Shown here piece by piece: positions 11,262 to 23,217 of a stretch of 64,000 nucleotides of DNA (position 1 is the stretch's first letter; each line of letters starts with the position of its first letter). The stretch spans positions 29,794,561-29,858,560 of the forward strand of contig CM054117.1 in NCBI GenBank assembly GCA_028673005.1, read 5' to 3'. This DNA comes from Tanypteryx hageni (Eukaryota > Arthropoda > Insecta > Odonata > Petaluridae). The notes beneath the pieces were generated by a model. The model was not told where the DNA came from and did not search any database. It saw only the letters and a program-made list of their open reading frames with translations. The position numbers and the translations under genes were made by a program.

Positions 11262-11538
11262 CAGTGGTGGATTAATGCCTCCTGGGGTCCCTGGTGCTAA
11301 ACATTTGGGAGTCCCTTGCACTAAGCAGTTGGAGCCATGCAATCTAAATATATAGTGAAACCACTCCTAATGGCTATCCTCTTTTATGTCACCTCTTAAT
11401 GACCGTTTTTCTATGGAATCAGAGAGCTTCCACTGATTTTTAAATTGAGACATCTAATATTTCTGAGATTATATACACGAACATTTTTTTGGGGTCCCTG
11501 GTGCACACCATGTGCGACCTCCCTTAAATCTGCCACTG
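11262..11538 (+). mobile_element. hAT MITE with 8-bp target duplication
   Basis: A 277-bp element with hAT-type ends: CAGTGGTGGATTAA at the left and TTAAATCTGCCACTG at the right, inverted copies with two differences. It is flanked by CAGCTGTA (11254-11261) and CAGCTGTG (11539-11546), an 8-bp target-site duplication with one change. Inside, 'ggggtccctggtgc' occurs near both ends. There is no coding capacity. The 8-bp duplication and CAG...CTG ends define the hAT superfamily. Confidence 0.9.
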
Positions 11539-12783
11539 CAGCTGTGTAATATGGATGGAAATAAAATTACAATGCAATGTATAAAATTGCCTAGAGCTAA
11601 TAAAGAATTAATTAATTAACTAATTATTTTTGACGATACTGATGGCATGGAAAGTTTGAACGAAATTGGAGGAAATTACTACATGATGGTTCCTATCTAT
11701 TATCTATACAATATTTCACACAAGTGTTTTCCCAATCTTTTTAGCATGCATTTTCATAATCTTTTGGATGAGTATGCGTGGTTGAAAGTCTTTTCTTCCA
11801 AAATGTGGCGTAAAAGAGTAACTTAAAATACACATTGGGAAAATTGGGATGTTCACTCAATCCTATTTTTCACATGTGATGGTGTTCATGAATCATGAAT
11901 TAAGTGGTCACGTCAGCTCTGTTTATGAATTCGCCATGTGTACAAACTTACAAGGTCAATACATTTTGTAGCAGAATTGATAGATGACTATATTGTGATT
12001 TTACTGTCTAAGTAGCGGTTCATAGGAAATTTTGATTTTTTTAGTTCGTTTATTTCGAACCTGGATAATTCAAAGTCATATTTTTGTGGTCCCTTGAACT
12101 TTGAAATAATGAGGTTTTACTGCATATGAATACTTTGGATAATTTCCAATTAAATGGCATAAATTTATATGACTAAATGGACACGCTACGAAATGTAACA
12201 TCAATAAGTAAATCCCGCATTGATATTCGCTTACAATAAGATAATTCTGAACAAACTAATTACATGAATTAGAGTTTAATTTTAAAAAAATTCATTACCT
12301 GCTAATGACAACTTCTCGTTCTATTCTGTGAATTTATATGCAATATACCATATACGATATATCAATATTCGAAGTGACCAAAAACAGAGTTGTAATGTCT
12401 CAAAAGGTTATTTATTGCTAATTATTGGAAAGATACCCGTAAAAATAGTTAGATAATTTGAAATACATCTTATTTTATAATAATCAACAATTTAAATGAC
12501 ATATAATGATACATATACAGAATGATAAATGATACTTTTCATGTTGATGCCCATTCCTGACCAACTCAATAGCCGAAAAAGGATCGCAATGCATGGAAAA
12601 CAAAGTGTTGGAGATCAGCAATAACAGATAATACACAGCAGATATTTTTAAATCCATATATTTGCATCACTAAGGCCTTCCAGTTGTCAATTATCTTTTA
12701 TTGTAACATATTCAAATTACACATAGGCTTTAGTTAGGTTTTGTTAAGAAATCTAAGAAGCCATCCATGATAGGTGTTATTAA
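11539..12783. other. Noncoding, nothing recognised
   Basis: AT-rich DNA without an open frame above 60 codons. The last four bases (12780-12783) are TTAA, the target of the next element. Confidence 0.5.
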
Positions 12784-13250
12784 CCCTAGAACCACAACAT
12801 GAAAAATTAGAGCATAAACCACAACATGGGGTCACATATGGCCCATAAAAGAAAATTGGGTACTTTGGTATCAATGCGACACCACCTCCGTAGCACCCCA
12901 AGGGGCGAGATATGGAACTACAAGGCCAGAGAAGGGAAATTTGAACACGAACAAATATTTTACTCAGCCCTACCGGGTTGGTTAAGTCGGTGGAAGTGTT
13001 TGAATGGAGACGCCTCTGAACCCAGTGAATGTGAGGAGGAATGAAAAACACTTCCACCAACATATCCAACCCGGTGGGGCCGAACAAAATTTTCGTTCAT
13101 GCTCAAATTTCCCTTCGCTGGCCCAGCCGAGTTTCAATGGACTACTGCTCCATTTAATTGCATATCTTGCCACATTTAGTGCCTTGCAGTTCCATATCTC
13201 GCCCTAGAGGCGCTGCAGATGTGGTGTCGATTTAACACCCAAGTACAAAA
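12784..13250. mobile_element. Fold-back piggyBac-like element
   Basis: After TTAA (12780-12783) it begins CCCTAGAACCACAACATG. A near repeat of 'accacaacatg' then leads into 'ggggtcacatatggccc', the same layout as the left end of the piggyBac element at 19889. The interior is a large imperfect inverted repeat: about 12845-13010 pairs with about 13045-13247, for example GGGCGAGATATGGAACT against its complement at 13186-13206, and 'gaagggaaatttga'. Reading frames on the two strands therefore give the same peptide (PGW..WKC), which is an effect of the palindrome and not a gene. No right-hand GGG-TTAA end was found. Confidence 0.65.
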
Positions 13251-13689
13251 ATTACTTACAACGAATTGCTGCAGTGCAGAAGAGAGAGGTCTCTATGATT
13301 GTTAACACTTAAATACATCCGTACCATATAGCTATCTGGATTTTGAGACCTAGCAGTGTCTCAACTAAGACTTACTCTCTGCCATTCTGCTGCAAGAATG
13401 TCGGTCACATGGTTTATGTCGGGTGGCAAAAAAACCGTTTTAGCATGAAGTGGTTATTGTGAAAAGGGGTTTAATCTTTGTCTTCTTATGTTTTAATCCT
13501 GTTTTGTGTTTAATTACTTTTGCTATACCTATCAGGCAGCAGTAATTCTTTTCTGCCACTGACGCTTTTGTCTGAAGGCAGCCCAGTCTCTTTATGCCCT
13601 GTGGATGTCACATGGCAGAGTTATGTATTTCTAAATCATTTTTTTGGAGTTTCACAGAAAATTTGTGCCTTTTTCTGGCTAGACATTAC
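13251..13689. other. Noncoding, nothing recognised
   Basis: Short spacer. A 60-codon frame at 13520-13702 has no domain. It may include the 5' part of the hAT relic that follows, too decayed to recognise. Confidence 0.4.
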
Positions 13690-15545
13690 TGTGGCGTTTT
13701 AGAAAATCATGTTACTAATTCTACAATAAAATCATTAATGGAAATTCAGTGGGACTGTAGCATTAATTGTGTTGAAGTGATTTGGTTTCAGTTGGCGACA
13801 TTTATACCACATTAGTTGCTGTTTCAGAAACAACAAATAAACTAAAGCGTCAAACAGAAGTACTTTCAATGACTAAAGAACTGAAAACTTTTCGCTGATT
13901 TTAGTAGTTTGGTTCGATATTCTCATGCAAATTAATGTTGATAGCAAGATTATGCAAAACTAAAATATGCAGTTAGATCAAGTATAATCACTTTTGCAAA
14001 GCACAGAAAGTTTCTTAATGCAATTCAAAGAGAAATGGGCTTTGCGAGTTTGAAAATCATAGCTAAGGAGCTTGTAAAAGAACATGAATAGATCCAGAAG
14101 TAGCTGTTTCTCAAGAGGAATCATCCGTTTGATGAAGAAAAATCTTATGTGGCCACCACGTGACTTTCTCCATACCTGAAATATTTCTAAAAATTCCAAA
14201 TAGGTTAAATGATAATAAATATTTTAAGAAACTGAGAAAAATTCAATGACTTAACAAAGAACTGAAATAAACTCAAACCATAGCCTTCTGATTTTGGATA
14301 TAGCCACGAAGCTTCAACAATTAAGAAAATAAAAACGAGCGTTATTAAGACGTAACTAAGTGTCAAGTGTTTACAATAGTTGCCAGTAGGTGACATCATG
14401 GTGGCAGCTAAAAAATATAATTTTTAAAATATCACTTAAACAATGTATTATATGGGAAAATGTTTCGAACAAATGTTGTAGAAAATTAAATTTCCTACAT
14501 TTATTCCAGTACTTTTTTACATTAATCAAATATTAAAGCAAATATTTCAAAAAAATGGATGTGACAAGAGTAAACACCCACTTCCAGTTAACTGATTTTT
14601 ACCAAAAACTCCTCATTTTAACAAAAATGTCAAACAAAATTTCACATTGATCTGATTAAGTTTTTTAGTTAGAGCACCCACAAAATTTCTATCACATACA
14701 CACAGGCATCATCGATAAAATGGTGAAAACATGTTCAGGGGATGATGCTGTAACAGGCAAAACTGGTCGGAATAAATTTGCTAATCAAAAATACAATTTT
14801 CTTTCATTTACATTCATATGACAAAGCAATTATTACACTAAGGGAACGATTTCAGATGTTAAAGCATTTTAATGAAAACTTCGGCTTTTCGTAGTATTTC
14901 AACCCTGAAAAAATGTCTCATGGTGATTCTCTTAAACAGCAAAAAGACCTGGAACTATTGCTTTCAGAGCAACAGCATGAATTTAAAAGTTACATTGATG
15001 GATTTAGCCTAATTACCGAACTTAAAATAATGTCACAAATAATCTTGGATCAATGAAGAACAGCACTGGATGCCTTGTGATATATTTGTGACAACTGTTT
15101 CATTGAAATTATGCCAAATACTTCTAATGTGCTTGGAATTATATTGACTATACAGGTCACTGCAGCTAGTGGTGCATATAACTTTTCGAAGTTAAAATTA
15201 ATTAAAACGTACTTGCGTTCAACGATGACACAAGAAAGGCTGGTTGATCTTGTTATTTATTCACTTGAAAATTCTGTAGCATCATCGCTCATTTATCCAA
15301 TTTTAATCGCAGATTTCGCAATTCATGAAGAAAGGAAAATAAACTTTTGATTGATAGAATTTTGTTAAAAGATACAGTAAACTTCAGACATTAAAATGAA
15401 TTCATTGTTTTGAAATGAAACTTTTCACCTAATTATTGCCTTTTTATTTGTATCAATTAGCACAATACTGAGTTTTTAATAATGTTAAAGAGGGTCATCA
15501 AAAATGAATTTGCCTGGGCCACTAATTATCTAGGGCCGACCCTAA
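13690..15545 (+). pseudogene. hAT transposase relic (ZMYM1-like), interrupted
   Basis: Scattered frames give parts of one hAT transposase in order. 'LENHVTNSTIKSL' and a QLATFI segment come at 13700-13815, then a FLNAIQREMGFASLKII and AKELVKEHE region at about 14010-14090. After a gap filled by repeat family A come LRERFQMLKHFNENFGF, LKQQKDLELLLSEQ and a SLITELKIMSQIIL region (14840-15050). The C-terminal dimerisation region follows in one frame at 15111-15350 (FSKLKLIKTYLRSTMTQERL). The end near 15505-15545 (GGGCCACTAATTATCTAGG then GCCGACCCT) resembles a hAT right terminus. Stops and frameshifts throughout make it dead. The left terminus was not found. Confidence 0.8.
14400..14765 (+). repeat. 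Dispersed repeat family A, copy 2
   Basis: Matches 1560-2062 in the same orientation. Shared phrases include 'ttttaccaaaaact', 'aacaaaaatgtcaaa', 'ttttttagttagagc' and 'atcacatacacaca'. It splits the hAT transposase relic, so it inserted after, or was captured by, that element. Confidence 0.7.
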
Positions 15546-15547
15546 TT

Positions 15548-15700
15548 ATACCCATAACTCCTTTCACACCAGACGCACACAGTAGGGAGGAGAGAAACCC
15601 AGTGTGGACATTAGCCTACACTTTACAAAGAGCACCAAGGGGACCAACTGCTTAGTGTCCCTTCCAAAGGGTGGAGCACTGGCTTGCACAGTCTTATCAA
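15548..15700 (+). repeat. Dispersed repeat family C, copy 1
   Basis: About 150 bp matching 25085-25228 in the opposite orientation. Shared blocks include CCATAACTCCTT, 'agagaaacc', 'aagagcaccaagggg', 'ccaactgctta' and 'aagggtggag'. It has higher GC than its surroundings and directly follows the end of the hAT relic. Its nature is unknown. An open frame on the minus strand (15564-15857) is not supported as a gene. Confidence 0.65.
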
Positions 15701-15860
15701 ACCATAAAAGTATGGGACAGGACAATCTCTGGTTGAAAATATCTGACCTTTGCCCTACAATAAGTACCATTAAATATAGGTAGATGCTCTTAAAAGGAAT
15801 TCTCAACACAATATTTGCATCACAGACCTGGAAAAAGCTTTCAACTATCTTGAACACAGA

Positions 15861-16425
15861 CTACTACCCCAGAAAATAGACCATTATTAAAGTTTCCAAG
15901 TACCTAATTTTGAATAAAAATGTTTTTACCTTTGTGAAAATGTTGTTTTGATATAGTAACAATGTCATAATCAATCAAAATCAGATTGGCCACTTACCTT
16001 TGACATACTGGGATTTGATTCATCTTGTAGTTCCAAAAGAATCTGATCCCCATTCCTAAGATTATCTATTTCTTTGATTCTTCTATTAAGTATTTTTGTA
16101 AACTATATTCTCAAATTGATTATTTTCAAAACTTGATATTCCAGATTTATTTCAAACCACTACACTTTAGTCTTGGAATTCAAGATTCAAAGAATCCTGC
16201 TGGGAAGTCTTTGATAATCATGATAAATCCAAGCTTTGACACATTACCTACTTCTTCTCACAAAAATATTATAGAACACTGATAACTAAATATTGAACAT
16301 TTACCAAATGTACCACAGTTTAAAATAGACATTTAAGAGAGTTAATGCTCTATATCCTGAAAAAATAAAACATCTTGTAATCTTTCTTATCAAATAACTT
16401 GCACATGCAAACATTTTTGTTTGTT
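15861..16425. other. Noncoding, nothing recognised
   Basis: AT-rich spacer with no open frame or repeat relation noted. Confidence 0.5.
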
Positions 16426-17060
16426 TCATTTTTAGCCTACTTTCCAGAATGGAAATAGACTTCTAGTTTTGTTGTTGTGTCTGTCTGTATGTTCCCTGTT
16501 AACTTTTGAACCAATAGACCAATTTTCATGACACTTGGTGGAAATCTCTTGCTACTTGTGTTGAGCTCCTGAGGATAGTTTTTGATACAAAGATGAAAGT
16601 CCCCGATTCGATTCTGGGAACTATCCTTCCATTTGATTTACATGGGAAATCTCAAATCCATCGTAAAGGGTAATTTTCTCTTGCACATTAAAATATCTTA
16701 GAATTGTATTATCTGAGCAAGATTTGTACTATTCTCTGAGGAAAGGTATGAACATTCTAATTTTTATTGTAGAATTTTGCTTATTGATCATATTTCTTAG
16801 AATTTCGTGTCAATACTGGCATTTATGCAATTTTTATCGCTAATAATCAACAACTATTGTTGGACTCGGATTCGGTATAGTCTGATACATACACTTATTT
16901 TTGCTGCACAAATACATGTGATCAATTTAATATTCCATTCCAATGTATTTGTAATTTATAACGCTAAATTATGGAATTTGAAAAACACAAAGAGCATCAC
17001 ATTCACTGTGATTTTAAAGCTAATATAAGCATTAAATAAATGATTTAATAGAAAGTTGAT
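16426..17060 (+). mobile_element. Helitron-like element, copy 3 (3' end missing)
   Basis: Begins TCATTTTTAGCCTACTTTC, matching the 5' end of copy 2. It follows copy 2 through 'tgtctgtctgt', 'acttttgaaccaatagac', 'ttttcatgacacttggtgg', a diverged B-box (gattcgattctgg), 'gatttacatgggaaatc', and on to 'aacgctaaattat' near 16960. Similarity fades after about 17060 and no hairpin plus CTAGT end is seen, so the 3' terminus is lost or too diverged. The frame at 16807-17028 is repeat translation. Confidence 0.7.
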
Positions 17061-18225
17061 GATGCTACAATCGTAGTGAATCCGGTCGTGTTTAAATTAA
17101 AATTTGTGGAAATACAAAGTTCTTTTTCAATATTTCAATATCATAAGTTCTGTTTGGATCATCTTGTTTTTCATCAAAATGATTATAGCAACTTCTCCTC
17201 TAATAATTCTTAATTTAATAAAGCATAAGGTTCAATAAAATCAATGGTATGTTCAACCATATTCATTTATTTTGTCACGAATACAGAGATACACACTTCA
17301 ATCACTTCATGCTTTGCCTCAAATGGCACACATAATAATTACACACATTTACAACATATTAACAAATTTACTTCCTTAAATTCTCCTGAATATTTATTCA
17401 ACAAATATCCATGTTCATTTGAATAATTGCTCAAGTTTGATGCCTCTTGATTACTGATAATTTTCAGAGCCTATAAGAAGTATAATTCACTATGGGTCCA
17501 GAGGTACCTGAAATAAGACATTTTTAAAAAATGTTACGTAAGAGTTAATGCATTTTATTTTTTTAGTCTATTTACTGAAAAGTGGTTTAAATAATTCCAA
17601 GTCATTAAGTTTTTAAATGTCATCCAGATGCTCAATCAATGCATTAGTGTCCATTTCATGGATTTAGTCAAGATGATGAGACTGTATTATACCAGTGCAA
17701 TACAAAGATAGGAGTTTGTGTATTATTTCATCATCAATTATAAATTTGCCATCGAGTTTTCATGCAGTGAAGTGGGGATAAATGTATGATTTCATTAATG
17801 TATATTAAACATATTATTCTGGAAGTCAAAAAGCAATTGAATCTCTGTTCTTTCCTCATTTCTCAAATAAATTACATTGCTTTAAGTATCATCATAGAAA
17901 AGAACTGTTTACACCAGAGGTTCTCAATGTGGTGCCCAATGAGGTATTTCTAGGCGCCCACTGACACATTTCCACTTACCCACTGCTCTAACAGTGTAGC
18001 AATGCCAAAGAGACATAATATTTAAATACATTTCAAGGCACATCATTCATCATTTGATATGAGTTTCATGTCTGTCGCCAGCAGAAACTATCATAAAAAT
18101 TTTCTTCCCAGTTCTTCTCATTGCCTCAAAATATTGCACATGGACTAAGTGAAAACATGAGTGATTTAAAAAAAACACTAAAAAGGATTATAAGTGCTAT
18201 AAATACGTTTTATTTTTATTAGAAT
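17061..18225. other. Noncoding, with one hAT-like end
   Basis: No gene. At 17915 the sequence CAGAGGTTCTCAATGTGGTG resembles the left terminus of a hAT element. The 8 bases before it (gtttacac) are not repeated at any right end I could find, so it is unresolved. Confidence 0.45.
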
Positions 18226-19529
18226 TTGATTAAAAAATTATTAATCTATTTTATTCAAAATTTATTTGTAATCTTTTCTTCATCAACAAAGAGATGGGAC
18301 CTTTTAATAAAGGCAAACTCAGAAAGAAATAAAACATTAAAAAGAATTAGTGATACCAGATGGTCTGCAAGGGCAGATGCAATTCTAGCTGTTAAGATGA
18401 TTTTTTTGCCATAAAAGAAGCTTTATTTACACTCTCTAATGATTCAAATGAAAAACCTTGGACAAAATTAGAAGCAAAAAAGCTGCATGATTTCTTTGAA
18501 GATTTTGAAACAACTCTTTCTTTTCATATGGCATTCAATTCTACAGCGATTAAATTCCACAAATAAAAATCTTCAAAATAAATATTCAGATTTACAACAT
18601 GCTGTAAATCTTTTAAAATCATTGTCGTTATATATATCAGACATTCGAGGTAACAATGAATTTTTTGATGCTATAGAAACCGAAGTTTATGCATTAACTG
18701 GCAATAAAGATTATAAATCCGATAAAGTTAGAAGTCGACAGAGAAAATTACGCTTTGATGAAAAAAGAGATCGGGATGTGCAATTGACAGGCAAACAATC
18801 ATTTGTTGTAAATTGTTTAAATGTTATTTGCGATAAATTATTAGTAGAAATTAACAGACGTGTTGAGGCATACCAAAATATTTTAAATTATTTTGCAATA
18901 TTTACAAATTTAAATTTTAGGGAAGCATCAACAAGAGAATATGACAACTGTATTATTAAATTAAATAATAAATACTTACTCAGATGACATTGACGCTAAT
19001 GTTTTTAAAGAAGAATTAGCGCATTTTATACATTTTGTAAAAAATGAAACTTTAAATTCACCTTTTTTAATGTATGAAGCAATTCAAGGACTAGTATCAA
19101 CTTTTCCTAATGTGGACATAATGTTAAAAATATTTTTGTCAATTCCTGTTTCGAAAGCATCAGCAGAACGATCGTTCTCTGTGCTTAAAAGAGTTAAGAA
19201 TTATATTAGAAGTTCACTTGGACAAGAAAAATTAAATAATTTAGCAATAATTTGTATTGAGAAAGATATTACAAACAGGATTGATTACAATGAACTGATA
19301 TACAATTTTTCAGCCCAAAAAAGTAGTGTAAAAATACTTATTAGAGTAAGTGTATGTATTATTTCTGAATTATTCTTCTGGATTAGATATTTTTCTTTTG
19401 TCATATAACTTGTTTGTCTTGTTGTCACAATAAAATGAAATTGAGAATGTTCTTTATTAGTTTTTTCTTTAGATGGGGCCCCCAAATTCCATTTTGCCTT
19501 GGGCCCCATGAAGGTATAACGCGCCTCTG
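18226..19529 (+). pseudogene. hAT transposase relic with right terminus
   Basis: C-terminal two thirds of a hAT transposase of the ZMYM1/DUF4371 type. The order is KRWDLLIKANSERN and LKRISDTRWSARADAI (about 18289-18390), a displaced frame with IKEALFTLSND, then frame 1 again from 18487 (FIWHSILQRLNSTNK through RSRQRKLRFDEKRDRDV) up to a stop at 18985. A frameshift follows to YSDDIDANVFKEELAHF and the dimerisation region KASAERSFSVLKRVKNYIRS (19170-19230). The element ends CCTTGGGCCCCATGAAGG..CGCGCCTCTG at 19529. The N-terminal part and the left terminus are missing. It is better preserved than the relic at 13690 and belongs to a different subfamily. Confidence 0.88.
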
Positions 19530-19884
19530 CTTGCCTACCAATTACATTGTTAAACCTTGAAAACCTATTGTTATCTCAATCCTTATAGGTTTAAGCTTGC
19601 TTTGAAAGCTTTCAATACAAGAAGGAGAGAAAGACGGAAGAGAGGGAAATGATTTTCATAGTTCATTGCATTATTTACGAGAAGGAATACCTAAAGAGCT
19701 GAAATATGCTATGTTGTCCGTCTGTTAATCTGAGTGTAAAGTCATTAAAACACAAATCAAGGCTGATTCACACTATACGTAACATCTATGTTTCGACAGA
19801 CCATCTTCGACACGTCATTTTTCATCAGTGTTCACATTATACGTTGAGGTTTCAAAATGGATCATCACCTTTTCAGTCATAATA
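19530..19884. other. Noncoding, nothing recognised
   Basis: Spacer between the hAT relic and the piggyBac element. No feature seen apart from the terminal TTAA target at 19885-19888. Confidence 0.5.
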
Positions 19885-20098
19885 TTAACCCTTAGTTAGT
19901 CGCGTGAAAAAAAGTTCCGTAATTAGTCGCGTGGGGTCAATATGACCCCAAAATGATTTCTAAAGATAAGCAATAATATATTAATTTATTTATATTTTAC
20001 TGGAAATAAAATCAATCTTACATTATAATACAACTATTTATTAATAGTTTTTACTATAAACATTGATTAAAATAAATTAAAATATTTTTTTGTATTTT

Positions 20099-20614
20099 CT
20101 AATCACTTTCCCTCTCCCCACATTCAATGCACTTCATTATCATATGGTCTTTGCAAGTAAAAGCTCCACAATTTCCACATCTAGTGGACACTTTACTGTC
20201 TATATTTCTTGGGCAATGTTCGCATCTTCCTCTTGATAGTCCCGATCCCGGTGATGGACCTTCCTCCGCAAGTCCCTGTTGAGTGCATATGCGCTTTCGG
20301 AGATGCCTAGATATAAACTGACTCTGAGACCTCAAAATCTGTAGATCCTTTATTAATTCCTTCGATAATGATTTCAAGAAATTTCGCCTTGTCATTTCAT
20401 TTTGAACGTTTTGTTTATAAACAATAAAGGCATTTATGGCAGAAACGTTCAACAAATGAAAAAACACAGCTAACGGCCATCTTTTCGTTCTTCTGCCAAC
20501 ATTATAAGCAGCGCAGAGCTGATCGCATGTATCTACGCCACCTTTTGTTGCATTGTCGCATGAAGGTCGCGTTGAGGGCTTTATTAGGGATAGGACTATT
20601 TTTGCGGAGATCAC
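20099..20614 (-). pseudogene. piggyBac transposase, C-terminal fragment
   Basis: 171 codons with no internal stop. The signature CDNATKGGVDTCDQL contains the last acidic catalytic motif of the family (GGVDxxDQ), followed by KRWPLAVFFHLLNVSAINAF, the conserved region after the catalytic core. The C-terminus is a cysteine-rich zinc-binding domain (CEHCPRN, then RCGNCGAFTCKDH, then MKCIEC), typical of piggyBac proteins. The first ~400 residues, with the other catalytic aspartates, are absent: on the minus strand the frame opens directly from unrelated sequence near 20615. It cannot be active but could have been mobilised in trans. Confidence 0.93.
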
Positions 20615-21183
20615 TCACACTTGTGGGTTAGACATCGGTCGCGGCACGGTCGCTTTCCGGCCCCCACCTACAGCATGAAGTAGTTTATGTCTGCCCCCAA
20701 CTAGCAGAAAGCTTCAAGCTCACTTCTGCTGTCACCGAGGATTGCCCTCGATGGGGCTTGGGACAAAAGTTGTCTCCTCGAGCGACCCAAGGGGTTCATG
20801 CCAAGGTCCAACCGCGTCCTCCCCTATAAGTGTGAACGTACTTGGGACTTCTCCATAGAAACCCCATTGAAAATAGGATTTTCATATTTTGGTCTAAAAC
20901 GTCCCAACCGTGACCGTCATGCGGCCGGTAGGAGATCCAAAAACTTTGAAGATTGCCGATCTCATTCGTGTTCGTGCTTATTCCGAAAAATAAGGGAGAA
21001 ACTCGTGCTAAAAAGGGTGAGCGGTAATAAAAGGCAAACAGCTTTCTTTTAGAGAGACCACGTGCGTTTGTTTGTGACTTTTATTGCGGGTAGAAAACTA
21101 TGGGAAGAAAACGGTTGCATGTATGCAGCCGAAGTAAGAAAACACCCGGAGAATTCCGAAAAGAGGGAAAAGGGTACATTGGA

Positions 21184-21232
21184 TGGGGGAGAGGGGGGGG
21201 GGGGAGATGGGAGGAAGAGGGGTAACCAACCT
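21184..21232 (+). repeat. G-rich tract
   Basis: Purine tract with a run of about 12 consecutive G flanked by shorter G runs, inside the piggyBac element. It could form a G-quadruplex. Probably simple-sequence expansion. Confidence 0.7.
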
Positions 21233-21698
21233 ATAGTGAAATTAGTGAAGTAGAAATGTATCATAAGAGAACTAGTGTTAAAACAATGAAATACTGCTTA
21301 TCAGGAAAATTATTTGTATTTCTGATGTGATAATAATAATCTGTATTGCGTTTAACCCTTCTAGACCAATAGAGAAAAAAGCAACAGGTAGAGAGATGTC
21401 AAAATAAAAGCAACTTTTTTAACCTCATATATACATAACAAATGGATACACACCAAAATAGCACATTAAAATAGTTTAATTTTCTCAATATTTACAATAT
21501 TAATACTATATATATATAAATATAAAAATATCAAAAATAACAAATTAATAAAAAAACAAAAATGCAAATTTCTCTTCTAGAATGTCAGTTTCGAAGGTAG
21601 AACAAGTTTGAGTTAGATTGTTAATACACTTCTTTAGATATTGACGAAAAAACATTGCTTGGGGTCATATTGACCCCACGCGACTAATTAAGGGTTAA

Positions 21699-23217
21699 AT
21701 GAAATTAATATAGAAGCTGTATACATTGAAGTTTCATTTGATTATTGCTAAGTACAATATTAAATTTCGATTTTATTCCAATTCAAGTTACAATTCAATC
21801 AAATTCATTGAATCTTAAAAAGAATATTATGATGTCCTATTGTGTCACTATTTTGAGAGGGGATATATTGCACTTTCTTCGAATAAAACTATTAAATTTT
21901 AATTTAATGAAACGATATTTTATGTGGACTGAAGATTAAAAAATATATAATTCACATTATAGTATGTTCCTAGGAGTTGAATTCTATTCTTGGCCACATA
22001 TTCATGCTTAATAAATGCACCATTTTAGTGCTTTAATACGGATTAAACTTTTATACACTGGTATAACACATATACTGAATCTATTAAGTAGTTAGATGGA
22101 AGGAAAAGGGAATGGAAATGAGGAGAAATGGAGAAAGAGGACGACATAGCATTTGCATAGAATTAAAAGGAGCTGTGGGATAAAAATAACTATAATAAAT
22201 TATAATTCATTATAAAACATTTTATACGATCAAATCATGTGCCATTGCCAAATGGTGAGATTCCATAGAACTAAATATAACATAATTTTCAATGGATTTC
22301 TTTAAAAGATGATACAGAAAATATTTTGAACCGAATTTCTAATAGGAAAGAAAGATAACATTTTATGACTTTTATTCAAATTTCTTTAAATAAAGCCAAT
22401 TTTCTGAAAAAATTTCAAAACTACTACTACTACCTCTAGTTAAAAGAAAATTGCCATCTTAAAACTCATTGCAGTTCATGTAAGTATTTAGTTCACAGTA
22501 AGTTACTACACATTTTTCCTTTGATGGTAAATTGACTGTTCATTCACATTTTATCCTGTTTTTATGCGTAATAGTAGAACAATTATATTATTAACTTATA
22601 TTCCATAAGTTTTACATAACTTGTAATTTGCTCAAATATTTTCAGTAAATTTCTGCAAATTCTTCATACATTATATCTTATTATTTCGATTTTTACTCTT
22701 ATTTTCAGGAAATATTCGGATAAGAATTTGGCCTCTCTGATAATAATTTTTAACCCATATAATTAAAACAAAGATAACTTTCAAAAACACTGATTTTATT
22801 GTGCATGAAAGCCAAACCAGATCATCGTAAATTTTACTGATTTCTCATAACGAAATCAAATATCTTTGGAATAATTTTATGATGCTTTAATATGAGAGAG
22901 AAAGAGAGAGAGGATCCAAGAAAGGATACAGACAGAGGGTGAGAGAGAGGGAGTGAGAGACAAAATTAAATGTTCCATAAATTAAAAATAGTTTTGAGCA
23001 TATAAGAATTGTATAGCATAATGAATTTCTTTGTCAAAAAATGTCTATTCACCTAAAACTATTTTTACTCTCTGGAACACTCAATTATGTGAATTTTATA
23101 TCCATTGATTACTATTTAGTGCATATAAAAGTTAGTTTCATAAATATTTTATTTCAATTTTATTTTAACTTAATACTTAATTCATGCATAACCATCATAT
23201 TTGAAGGGCAATTACGA

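Larger units (their letters stand above)
19889..21694 (-). mobile_element. piggyBac element with TTAA target duplication
   Basis: 1806 bp between TTAA at 19885-19888 and TTAA at 21695-21698. The left end CCCTTAGTTAGTCGCGTG pairs with the right end (read inward) CCCTTAATTAGTCGCGTG. Both are followed by an inner palindrome GGGGTCAATATGACCCC; on the left this comes after a second copy of the terminal motif. TTAA plus CCC/GGG ends is diagnostic of piggyBac. It carries only the C-terminal part of a transposase (20099-20614, minus). The stretch about 20618-21060 has higher GC, differs from the rest and has no piggyBac coding, so it may be a later insertion replacing the N-terminal part. Confidence 0.92.

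Noticed and set aside
12734..13207. Overlapping frames sharing a PGW..WKC peptide on both strands
   Set aside because: Caused by the imperfect palindrome of the fold-back element.
10146..17028. Similar peptides from 10146-10391 (minus) and 16807-17028 (plus)
   Set aside because: The similarity follows from Helitron-like copies 2 and 3 being the same DNA repeat. Their frames also carry indels and lack a conserved start, so no protein is implied.
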